From positions 2,433,597 through 2,497,596 of the forward strand of contig NC_064048.1 of assembly GCF_932526225.1 (NCBI RefSeq): a DNA stretch of 64,000 bases. The letters run 5' to 3'. The notes below the pieces were generated by a model. The model was not told where the DNA came from. It worked only from the letters and a program-made list of their open reading frames with translations, and did no database searches. Each line of letters begins with the position of its first letter. Position 1 is the first letter of the stretch. Position numbers and translations under genes: made by a program. The DNA is from Nematostella vectensis (taxonomy: Eukaryota; Cnidaria; Anthozoa; Actiniaria; Edwardsiidae). This document shows, one piece after another, positions 10,941 to 20,747 of this stretch.

Positions 10941-13265
10941 GTGTATCATACACAGCTATCAACACGATACACAGCTATCTACACCATACACAGCTATCCA
11001 CACCATACACAGCTATCTACACCATACACAGCTATCCACGCCATACACAGCTATCCACACCATACACAGCTATCCACACCATACACAACCATCCACCCCA
11101 TACACAGCCATACACAGCTATCCACACCATCCACAACCATCCACATCTATCCACACTATACACAGCCATACACACCATACACAGCTATCCACACCATACA
11201 CAGCCATACACAGCTATCCACACCATACACAGCTATCCACACCATACACAGCTATCCACGCTATACACAGCTATCCACACCATACACAGCTATCCACACC
11301 ATCCACATCTATCCACACTATACACAACCATACACACCATACACAGCTATCCACACAATACACAGCTATCCACACCATACACAGCTATCTACACCATACA
11401 CAGCTATCCACACCATACACAGCTATCCACACCATCCACAGCTATCCACACCATCCACAGCTATCCACACCATCCACAGCTATCCACACCATACACAGCT
11501 ATCCACACCATACACAGCTATCCACACCATACACAGCTATCCACACCATACACAGCTATCCACACCATCCACATCTATCCACACTATACACAACCATACA
11601 CACCATACACAGCTATCCACACAATACACAGCTATCCACACCATACACAGCTATCTACACCATACACAGCTATCCACACCATACACAGCTATCCACACCA
11701 TCCACAGCTATCCACACCATCCACAGCTATCCACACCATCCACAGCTATCCACACCATCCACAGCTATCCACACCATCCACAGCTATCCACACCATACAC
11801 AGCTATCCACACCATACACAGCTATCCACACCATACACAGCTATCCACACCATACACAGCTATCCACACCATACACAGCTATCCACACCATCCACATCTA
11901 TCCACACTATACACAACCATACACACCATACACAGCTATCCACACAATACACAGCTATCCACACCATACACAGCTATCTACACCATACACAGCTATCCAC
12001 ACCATACACAGCTATCCACACCATCCACAGCTATCCACACCATCCACAGCTATCCACACCATACACAGCTATCTACACCATACACAGCTATCCACACCAT
12101 ACACAGCTATCTACACCATACACAGCTATCCACACCATACACAGCTATCCACACCATCCACAGCTATCCACACCATCCACAGCTATCCACACCATCCACA
12201 GCTATCCACACCATACAAAGCTATCCACACCATACACACCCATCCCCACCATACACAGCTATCCACACCATACACAGCTATCCACACCATCCACAGCTAT
12301 CCACACCATCCACAGCTATCCACACCATCCACAGCTATCCACACCATACACAGCTATCCACACCATCCACAGCTATCCACACCATACACAGCCATCCACA
12401 GCTATCCACACCATACACACCTATCTACACCATACACAGCTATCCACGCTATACACAACCATACACAGTCATACACACCATCCACAGCTATCCACACCAT
12501 ACACAGCCATCCACAGCTATCCACACCATACACACCTATCTACACCATCCACAGCTATCCACACCATACACAGCCATACACAGCTATCCACAGGTATCCG
12601 CACCATACACAGCTATCCACACCATACACAGCTATCTACACCATACACAGCTATCCGCACCATACACAGCTATCCACACCACACACAGCCATACACACCA
12701 TACACAGCTATCTACACCATACACAGCCATCCACAGCTATCCACACCTTCCACACCATCCACAGCTATCCACACCATCCACAGCTATCCACACCATCCAC
12801 AGCTATCCACACCATACACAGCTATCCACCCCATACACAGCTATCCACACCATACACAGCTATCTACACCATACACAGCCATCCACAGCTATCCACACCA
12901 TCCACACCATCCACAGCTATCCACACCATCCACAGCTATCCACACCATCCACAGCTATCCACACCATACACAGCTATCCACACCATCCACACCATCCACA
13001 GCTATCCACACCATCCACAGCTATCCACACCATCCACAGCTATCCACACCATACACAGCTATCCACCCCATACACAGCTATCCACACCATACACAGCTAT
13101 CTACACCATACACAGCCATCCACAGCTATCCACACCATCCACACCATCCACAGCTATCCACACCATCCACAGCTATCCACACCATCCACAGCTATCCACA
13201 CCATACACAGCTGTCCACAGCTATCCACGTCTATCTACACCATACACAGCTATCCACACCATACA
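10941..13265 (+). repeat. 19-bp minisatellite, left arm
   Basis: About 120 copies of a 19-bp unit (ACAGCTATCCACACCATAC and near variants) run in direct tandem. Higher-order patterns are visible, with blocks containing CATCTATCCACACTATACACAACC recurring at 11290, 11570 and 11885. 19 is not a multiple of 3 and the unit has no stop on this strand, so all three forward frames stay open. This explains an apparent 808-codon ORF that is not a gene. Confidence 0.97.
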
Positions 13266-13606
13266 GCTGTCATTGGAATATTGCTCTCAGATAAAGGTTT
13301 AATATTTTTGGTGCCCCATTCAATGTCAAATATGCCGGGATTATTAATTAAAATAAAATTAACTTGAGAAGTCGGGTTATCCGTGAAACAACAAGAACTA
13401 CGTTTTTGCCAACAACAAAGAATCCTGGGCAAAAGTTAGAAAGATGAACGCTAAATGATTTTTTGGTGGATAGGAAATACTCTCAAAGTACATTAAATTT
13501 GAATCTGACCTCTAACCTAGTTCTCTTGTATTCTTAATCTGACCGCTAATCTAATTTCTTGAATTCTGATTATCAAAGTATATGTAAAAAGATTGAGGTT
13601 AGGTTA
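13266..13606. other. Unique foldback core, left part: no gene seen
   Basis: This AT-rich segment lies between the left minisatellite arm and the nested TIR element. I see no ORF with family features and no repeat structure. Confidence 0.5.
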
Positions 13607-13887
13607 CACTCGTTTTCAGTCACACGTGCACCCTGTGCTTTTCGTTTCCGAGTCGCGACTGGTTTTTGATAGACGTCAATCAAATCCCTTCAGCGAGGCC
13701 GAGGGCTGCTCTCCCGCCATTTCTTGTTTTTTTTTTCCTACTTCACGCTCTATTTTGGTCTCACGCTCTCGAAGCTAATGAAACAATGGCATCGGCATTC
13801 CAGAGGTTATAGTGATATGAGCTCAGTGCTGAATGAATACCCTTTACAACACGCCAGTGGGAAGAAAAAAAGTCAGCCGTCCTTTAT

Positions 13888-16186
13888 ATGGCCGTCGACT
13901 ACCATGAACTAGGTAAGGTTTTAGTATGAAACTACAACGTAAAACAATGGCTTCTAGGTTCCATTTTTATACCAAATTTGGGGATTATGTTATGACACAC
14001 CCGAAATTATTTGCACTATGCCTAGACTCTCCAGCACTACAGAGAATTCCATCATCAGAGTAAAAGAAATGCAAAAATTAATCAAGGCCCTCGCCAAAGG
14101 ATTTGTGGCAAAACATTCCCCTAGGCCTTCCCCTCAGAAAATTAAAGATATGAAAGACATTCATTCAGCCCCCCCCCCCAATATCTCTCCTTATATCAGA
14201 TAGGTAGGTGTCACTGTCATATTTGTATGTGGTATTTTCTAGGGGTAATTTGAGCTGTACCCTCAGGATGGTATATGTATGCACCAAGCTATTTTAGGGT
14301 GCCATTTTGTTTTTCTTTTGGTATAATGTATGCTATGAAATGGGGTATGATTGGCATAATTCTTCTTTTGTCATTCAGCTCCTGTGGGCACCCCAAGAAG
14401 ATCACCAAGGCTGCTGGAAAAACTAGCCAAGAAATTTGACATCTTCCTTCATGAAATTTCTTTAGAGATGAAAGTGAGCCACACAGCTAATGTTCTGCAT
14501 GGTGTCAGTGACACAGCTGAACCGCCAGAAATAATCTCCCTGATAAGATCGTATGAGTGTCCGTCACTGATATACACACCAGTGAAGGGTCTCTTTTGGC
14601 TCCTAAAAAGCAGCCAATAACTCTACGCAGTGAAGACGACTTGATGAGCTGTAAGGCTGAGTACAAGCGGGGAAACATCAAACTCGCCTGTCGAGCAATA
14701 AGCATCGACAAAAATGCAGGTAACGTTGGGCTGAAAAGTATAGTTCATGGGGAGTATTATGTCTTTTATGCCTTGTACATAAATTTATTTTAGAATAATT
14801 ATTGTAATTGTTTGTGATATATATGTAATGAAGGTGCGAAGTTGGACAAAGGAAGAGTTTGAACTTGCATTTTTCCATTTATATTTGTCCTTTTTATGGT
14901 AACTTGAAAGTTGTACAATGACATGAGGGAATTGCAGTTTTGTCCAGAAATGAAGGAATTAAGACAGCATTTTCAGTGCACAATTTGCTATATTTAGCAT
15001 GCAATGTGACCTCTAATAAGCACATCAGAAACTTTCCACATCTTGTCAGATGCCCTATGTGGAATATACTGAAAAAAAATTTTTAAACAGGTACCGGAGA
15101 AACTGGTGGCACTGGAGGGAATACAAGGAAGCGTCGCTTGGACATGGGGGCCAATGCAGATGAAAATAGGCTCTGGAATACCACCCATGTACAACTGGTA
15201 AAGGATTTGGAGAAAAGAGGTGTGCTTTGGCGCTTTTGTGCTAAACATCTAACACTCTGGACAGATGAGATAATGAGCGGTAACAGTAGAGGTGTCAATG
15301 ATGAACCTAATTGGGAAGAGCACATTGCTGTTGTGATAGAACCACCCAAGAGCAGAAGGCTATCACCTGGGTCCCAAAAGGAACGGTCACCCCAGTCAAG
15401 CCAATCAGGCAACAGTAACTTTGAAATGATGATGGCTCTAGAAGCAAAACGGAGTGAAACACTTCAATCTGCTATAATGATTATGCTGGCACAATCAACA
15501 GCATTGCAGGTTGGTCATAGTGACATTACAGTGTATTAGTGATAAATAAACCGAAGAGTGTTTCAGGGGTTTATGAAAACCTCTCTATACTCTAACTCTT
15601 ATATTACTGATTGAGTGATTTGAACTCCAAACAGCTCCCAAGGCAGCAAACAACTGGTATGCCAGCCCATGCTGCTGCAGGCAAAGGTATAGTATGTTAT
15701 GTCTATATTGTAACATCGTGTTGTTCAATAGTTGGTACAATATTAATACTGGAATCATTTTCTTTACTTTTTTATTTCTGGAAATTCCAAATGTTTTGGG
15801 GGCAATTCCACAATTGTGTGTGTGTGTGTGTGGGGGGGGGTATAGGTTGTTGCATGAATGACACAGTCACATGAACAGGTTCCTTTCACATGAGCACTAG
15901 TATTACATTAATTAACTGTGATGTCAATATTTTCACAGCACTGGCCCAGATGACTGAAGCGGACTGTCGCTCCTGGATTGAGTCCATTCAGTTACCAAAG
16001 TATGTCAAGACATTTTCTGACAGTTCCGTTTATGGCCCAAAGCTAGAAGCATTTATCCATCCACAATTTGGAAGGCAACTACTCATGTCAACTGGGATAT
16101 CAGAAGAGGACTGTATCTCTCTGGTACCAGAGATCTACAGATTGAAAGCTTGTGGGTTTAACAGGTCGTCTGCAATCTCAGTTTAG
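13888..16186 (+). pseudogene. Companion gene of nested transposon, SAM-like C-terminus, frame interrupted
   Basis: I do not recognise this gene. Supported exons are 14379-14719, 15091-15509, 15635-15686 and 15939-16186 (TAG), with GT-AG borders and matching phases from 14719 onward. A short first exon (ATG 13888, donor after 13912) and a second exon starting about 14047 are plausible. The second exon meets a stop (TAG) at its donor (~14201-14203) just after an 11-C run, and exon 14379-14719 changes frame between about 14556 and 14610. One or two indels, real or sequencing errors, are therefore needed. Product features: basic N-terminal helices, a TPRRSPRLLEKLAKKF segment, a Gly/Thr linker with KRRL, a Ser/Pro-rich stretch, a Met/Ala helix, and a C-terminal ~60-residue segment (WIESIQLPKYVKTF to LMSTGISEEDC) that weakly resembles a SAM domain. 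It may be a DNA-binding or multimerising partner of the transposase. Confidence 0.5.
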
Positions 16187-16729
16187 TGCATGTCATTAGA
16201 ATGTAATGCAACTCACATCTCACTGTACATGCTTGTGTGATTTACTTTACATTTGAGGTCATCTACAAGTACTGTAAATGTTAATGTTTGGATCTGCCAA
16301 TACTGCTTACATTTTAACCTATTATACATATTATAAAAAGGTAGTTTACATTTCTTGTTGAGTTCTATGCACGCTAAACGTATCCACAGTCAAGGACATA
16401 GTTTCTGCAAACTTCGGAGGAAAGCTGAAAAAAAAAAGATGTTGTTTGTTATGTTTTTTTTGTTCATCCTTATGTTCATGATGGAAGCTCCTATAGGTAC
16501 AATACAATATAGGTACTGCTATAGAGATTATGGTCCTTTCAACATTAGTTTGCAATGTTTATACTTTCAGATGCATCCAATACTAATGAATTGTACTGAT
16601 GTGGATCTTGAAAACATGTAATTAAACAAAGCTTGTGTTCAAGCAGTTTTTCAAATTTAAGGAATAATGTGATTAAAATGATTTCTTGTTTGATTGATGT
16701 CTGTACTAAAAAATAACATTTGACTATTC

Positions 16730-17865
16730 TATAAATAAACTGTTGCTTTTATGCTTACATTAAACAGTGCCATTTCAAAACATCTTTTGGGGTATCTTTC
16801 TGCCATATGCCTGTGCCTGAGCATCCATTTCTTTGCAGTACCAAAGCATCCTTCTATTGGATTCAAATCTGGTGAATATGGTCTGGAAGAAAAAGATAGT
16901 AGAAAGATGATTGGTAGGAGGGTCTGAAGGAGCTCCAGGTTTTATACCCCCCCCCCCCCCCCTTCAAAGAAAAAAAAAAACTACCTGCTTCCAAAGTTTT
17001 GTATGAAATATTTTGTTATATACTGGCCAAGAACATACATGGAAGTTTGAGCATGTCACACAATTTGCTGGACAATATCTGATTGGCAGGTGGGCATTTG
17101 GCAATTTTGATCATATGTGTCTGATGACGGCAGTAACTTCCAGCTTTGAATGTGTTATTAATTATGAATGTGTGGAAATATAGCATTGCTCAGAGAGAAA
17201 AAAAAGAATTTCGGTTGTAGAGCTAAATTGTTATTAACCTTATGATATTAAACAGTTACATAAATGCAATATCATCATTGGAGATCCAGAGGTACTGTAT
17301 TTTCCTTTTACATTTCACTTGCAAAAAGGCACCTGGAACAAACTTGGTCAAAATTCGAAAGCTGAGTATGGTTGTTCAACAAATCATGGGGCTTTTGACA
17401 ATGCCAAGAGCCAGGTCCCATAAGAGTTATCTGTGATGCTTATCTAATCAATACTTATTCCTTTTAAAATAGAATATAACATTCATCAATGGATAACTTT
17501 TCCTATTTTTCTCGTAAGTGAAATTTTAGAGGAAAATACCCCTGCACCAGAGGATGAAATGCCATACTTAAGGCAAAAAGACTGCTATACCCCCTCTCTC
17601 GCGGATAATTCTAAGAAGGTGATCAGATTTATGTATGGCACAGTTGTCCATTATTACCACAGAACAATGAACCAATTGATGGAGCCACAAATGTTTCCAT
17701 TGCAAATTCAAAGCCTGCAGTGTCATACGCTCCTTCAATAGCATGTGCACCCTTTATGCCATCCATAGACACAGCAGCAAGAACACTGAAACGTGTACCA
17801 CGTGTGAAATTTCCCACATGGGATAGCGCTTTCCACGCAGTTCACGACCAAACTTCCTCTAAAAA
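16730..17865 (-). pseudogene. IS630/Tc1-type DDE transposase, degenerate or intron-split
   Basis: Minus-strand pieces match the catalytic core of DDE transposases of the IS630/Tc1/mariner group. At 17629-17865 an RGTRFSVLAAVSMDG segment precedes GAHAIEGAYD. At 17568-17660, one frame over, lies IMDNCAIHK followed by a Leu-rich stretch and GGIAVFLP. At 16735-16880 PYSPDLNPIEGCFG is followed by a basic helix. The MDN aspartate and the glutamate of NPIE are the usual second and third catalytic acids. The two halves are separated by ~680 bp. A good acceptor (CTTCCAG) precedes the second half, but no clean GT donor follows the first and the ORF stops at FLP. A frameshift also lies between SIGSL and IMDN. 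The copy therefore looks inactive, unless an unusual intron is present. No N-terminal HTH domain was found. Confidence 0.65.
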
Positions 17866-18529
17866 AATGCAGATAAGCCAGGTTAGACAAATCATAAGTG
17901 TATATGATTATATGCAATCTGGGGACCATAAAACAACTCTCAAACAAAGGAGTGCTTGAAACCTTGTCCCAGGGCATAATTGTGTCAACTCTGTGTTCAC
18001 ACAAGTTCACTGTGTTCCATGTATAAATATTTTGTGTCCTACCATGGGTAGCGGAAGCAAAAAAAATATTGGGAGGGGGGGGGGGGCACAAAACAAATTT
18101 TAATTTTGTTTTATCTCGGATCTCTGACCAGGTGACATTGAAAAAAAGAACCTGTTTAGCCTAGAAAGTGAATAACAGGTTATTACTTTCTAAAATTATT
18201 ATTTAGAGATGCACAGCTGTGTAAAGAATCCTAGGCAATATTTGTAAATATGTTCTGTTCTTGAAGGTGTAATCAGTGGGGGAGGGGTGGGCTTGATAGA
18301 AAATGAGGCTTGGTTACCACTTGGTTTTGGAGCTGGATTTTTAATTTGTTTTCCACCGAAATAAGAACCACCTGTTCCTTAGATCTAGTTGTAAAATGAG
18401 TTAGAGAAACATCCGTCCGCCATATTTGCTAGCCCGTGAGCCCGTCGAAAGTGTTTGATTGACGTCCACCAAAAACCAGTTGCGACTCGGAAACGAAAAG
18501 CACAGGGTGCACGTGTGAAAACGAGTATA

Positions 18530-18784
18530 AGCGAATAAATAAAAATGTGGGCGAAAATGGCACATAGAAAGACTAATTGCAGTCGTACAATAGCTCCAAT
18601 TTAGTTTTCATATGTTTGCCATGTCCTGTCAAGTTAGGCCTTGGCCCACCAACGCCGTATATATACTATATTGCTTACCATTTTGAGTTGAAGTCATTCA
18701 ACAAGAAAGTCTAACGACAAGACTGTCCACGTGGTGATGATCGGACTATGCGCGTGCGCAAATTTACTCTCGTTCCCAAGTCAT
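18530..18784. other. Unique foldback core, right part: no gene seen
   Basis: This unique segment lies between the nested TIR element and the right minisatellite arm. It contains a GCGCGTGCGC stretch near 18750. No ORF or repeat was recognised. Confidence 0.5.
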
Positions 18785-19186
18785 TCTGTGTATGGTGTGG
18801 ATAGCTGTGTATAGCGTGGATAGTTGTGTATGGTGTGGATAGCTGTGGATGGTGTGGATAGTGTGTATGGCTGTGTATGGTGTGCATGGCTGTGTATGGT
18901 GTGGATAGCTGTGGATGGTGTGGATAGCTGTGTATGGTGTGTATGGTTGTGTATAGTGTGGATAGATGTGGATGGTGTGGATAGCTGTGGATGGCTGTTT
19001 ATGGTGTAGATAGATCTGTGTATGGTGTGGATAGCTGTGTATGGTGTGTATGGTTGTGTATGGTGTGGATAGCTGTGTATAGCGAGGATAGCTGTGTATG
19101 GTGTGGATAGCTGTGGATGGTGTGGATAGCTGTGAATGGCTGTGTATGGTGTGGATAGCTGTGGATGGTGTGGATAGCTGTGTATG
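18785..19186 (-). repeat. 19-bp minisatellite, right arm, part 1
   Basis: About 21 copies of the same 19-bp unit as the left arm, in inverted orientation, are cut at 19186 by the gypsy element. The last four bases (TATG, 19183-19186) are duplicated at 26165-26168. Confidence 0.95.
19183..19186. repeat. 4-bp target-site duplication of the gypsy element (left)
   Basis: TATG immediately precedes the 5' LTR and is repeated after the 3' LTR at 26165-26168. Both copies belong to the interrupted 19-bp array, whose phase resumes across the insertion. Confidence 0.85.
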
Positions 19187-19377
19187 TGTTACCCTTGGAA
19201 TTAAGCACTTGCCCACCCCCCCCCCCCCCCCCCCCCCATAGAAAAATATTGTATTACCCATAATGCAGTGTGTGTAGAAGAAGAAGAAAACGTGTTGACC
19301 GCCATGTTTGTTTCTGTGTGGTTTATTTTCGGTTTATTTTTAATGTTACTCGAGTTTTCACAAATTATAAGGTAACA
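19187..19377 (+). repeat. 5' LTR, 191 bp
   Basis: The LTR begins TGTTACC and ends GGTAACA, a 7-bp inverted terminal pair. It contains a run of 22 C at 19216-19237 that is only 7 C in the 3' copy. The LTR is very short for a gypsy element. Confidence 0.93.
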
Positions 19378-19380
19378 TAT

Positions 19381-19398
19381 TGGGGGCTCAGACGGGAA
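19381..19398 (+). promoter_or_regulatory. Primer-binding site of the gypsy element
   Basis: TGGGGGCTCAGACGGGAA starts three bases after the LTR. TGG pairs with the CCA end of a tRNA. Most positions (14 of 18 from memory of that site) agree with the tRNA-Pro site used by murine leukaemia virus, so a tRNA-Pro-like primer is likely but not proven. Confidence 0.6.
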
Positions 19399-19412
19399 AA
19401 CGGATTCAGAAG

Positions 19413-20747
19413 ATGACTGAAGAACTTCAGCTTAGTATCGAAGAGAGTTTGTGTCGCTTGACGGCCGAACAGTTACACGAAGTGGAAAACTTTTTGAAGC
19501 TACACGAGGACGACAAACTATCTAGGTTGAAACGGGTCAGAAGGATCTCACAAGCTGTGGATAACGAGCTTGAGAGCAAAGGAGACCAAGCAGTCAGCTA
19601 TCTGAAGGGATTAGAGGAGGTTATTTCGGCGATTTCTGGAGCAACGAAGCCCAAACAAGAAAAACAAGCCCAGCCAAACACGAGTGCAAGTGCAAGTCCG
19701 AGCGAGGAGCTCCAAGCTCTGAAGGATCAAATGAACAAGCTTATGGGTATGGAATCAAAGAAAGGTCTCTACATTTCGGATATAAAGAGAGAAATGAAGA
19801 TTTCTGGGCAAATTGGAGAGCCAGGACAGAAAGATAAGTTAAGTTTTGTCAGTCTCGTGAGACAAATTGACTCTGGACTAAAGAAAGGACACACAGAAGT
19901 TGAGGTGGTCGATGCAGTAATAAAGTCCATTTGCCCAGGAATGAGACTTCGCAGCTACTTGGAAGGTATTCCAAGCTTGACTCTGGCCCAATTAAGACAC
20001 ATTTTGCGCTCGCATTATCAGGAAAAAAATGCAACAGAACTGTATCAAGAATTAGCAATTTTGGCTCAAGCTCCCGGGGAAACCCCTCAGAGTTTTGTGA
20101 TCAGGGCTTTGGATCAAAGGCAGAAAGTTTGTTTTGCGTCACAAGAGTCTGATAGCAAAATGAAATACGATCCCGAATTGGTGCAAGGACTATTTTTAAG
20201 AACTGTGGAGACTGGATTAATGGATGATGGTGTAAGGATGAAACTAAGACCATATCTACAGAACACAGATACCACTGATGAAGATTTAATCCAGCATGTA
20301 AATATTGTGGCATCTGAGGAGTTAGAGAGGAAATCAAAGTTAACCAAAATAACTAAGAAAGTTAATCAGCTAACAAGTGATAATGTAGAATCACAAGGGA
20401 ATGGTGGACGTAAGGACAAAGGGAAGACTGCTCCAGCCGCAGTCTCAACAGAAGACCTGATCCTAGCAGAACTCAAGTCAGTGAAGTCGGAGATGGCCAC
20501 ATTGCGGGAGACAGTGGCCCAAGTGCAACAGGAAAGGGATGGCAATATTGATAATCGGGATATACATGTACAGAAGGCCAAGAGAGTTTGCAAGCAGTGT
20601 GAGGATAGCAATACGATTGATGCATGTGATCATTGTTTTTATTGCGGTTCATCTGAGCATTGGGCACGGGGATGTCGTAAGCGGAGACCAACACAAAACA
20701 AGGATTCGGGAAACCAGCACCGGCTGCCACCGCGGGACAGGCGGTAG
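19413..20747 (+). CDS. gag: Gag polyprotein of the gypsy element
   Basis: The product is a 444-residue structural protein of retrotransposon particles. I chose ATG 19413; the frame is open back to 19380 but only with a TTG. Order: an acidic and basic helical N-terminus, a charged linker rich in Ser/Ala, a capsid-like helical region (roughly residues 130-330, with [17 protein letters not shown] and [12 protein letters not shown]), a Lys-rich linker, and a C-terminal zinc knuckle [14 protein letters not shown] (C-X2-C-X4-H-X4-C), followed by an Arg/Lys tail for nucleic-acid binding. The stop at 20745-20747 overlaps the open pol frame by ~67 bp. Pol is in the -1 frame. Confidence 0.92.
   Translation: MTEELQLSIEESLCRLTAEQLHEVENFLKLHEDDKLSRLKRVRRISQAVDNELESKGDQAVSYLKGLEEVISAISGATKPKQEKQAQPNTSASASPSEELQALKDQMNKLMGMESKKGLYISDIKREMKISGQIGEPGQKDKLSFVSLVRQIDSGLKKGHTEVEVVDAVIKSICPGMRLRSYLEGIPSLTLAQLRHILRSHYQEKNATELYQELAILAQAPGETPQSFVIRALDQRQKVCFASQESDSKMKYDPELVQGLFLRTVETGLMDDGVRMKLRPYLQNTDTTDEDLIQHVNIVASEELERKSKLTKITKKVNQLTSDNVESQGNGGRKDKGKTAPAAVSTEDLILAELKSVKSEMATLRETVAQVQQERDGNIDNRDIHVQKAKRVCKQCEDSNTIDACDHCFYCGSSEHWARGCRKRRPTQNKDSGNQHRLPPRDRR

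Larger units (their letters stand above)
13607..18527. mobile_element. Nested 4.9-kb TIR transposon with IS630/Tc1-type transposase
   Basis: Inverted termini of ~80 bp (13607-13690; 18445-18527) share CACCCTGTGCTTTTCGTTTC and further blocks, with one 3-bp gap. TA dinucleotides flank the proposed ends (13605-13606 and 18528-18529), as expected for IS630/Tc1/mariner elements. The element carries a multi-exon gene on the plus strand (13888-16186) and a decayed DDE transposase on the minus strand (16730-17865), arranged convergently. The exact outer base is uncertain by one or two positions. Confidence 0.7.

Noticed and set aside
10941-13367. 808-codon plus-strand ORF of Tyr/His/Thr/Ser/Pro repeats
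   Set aside because: It is the 19-bp minisatellite read through. The unit lacks stops and is not a multiple of 3, so all frames are open. The same product appears from the inverted arm.
13607-18527. The nested element's transposase as the mobiliser of the whole 16.8-kb unit
   Set aside because: It has its own TIRs and TA flanks, which differ from the 8-bp TSD and GGTAAGTACTT ends of the larger element, so a nested insertion is the simpler reading.
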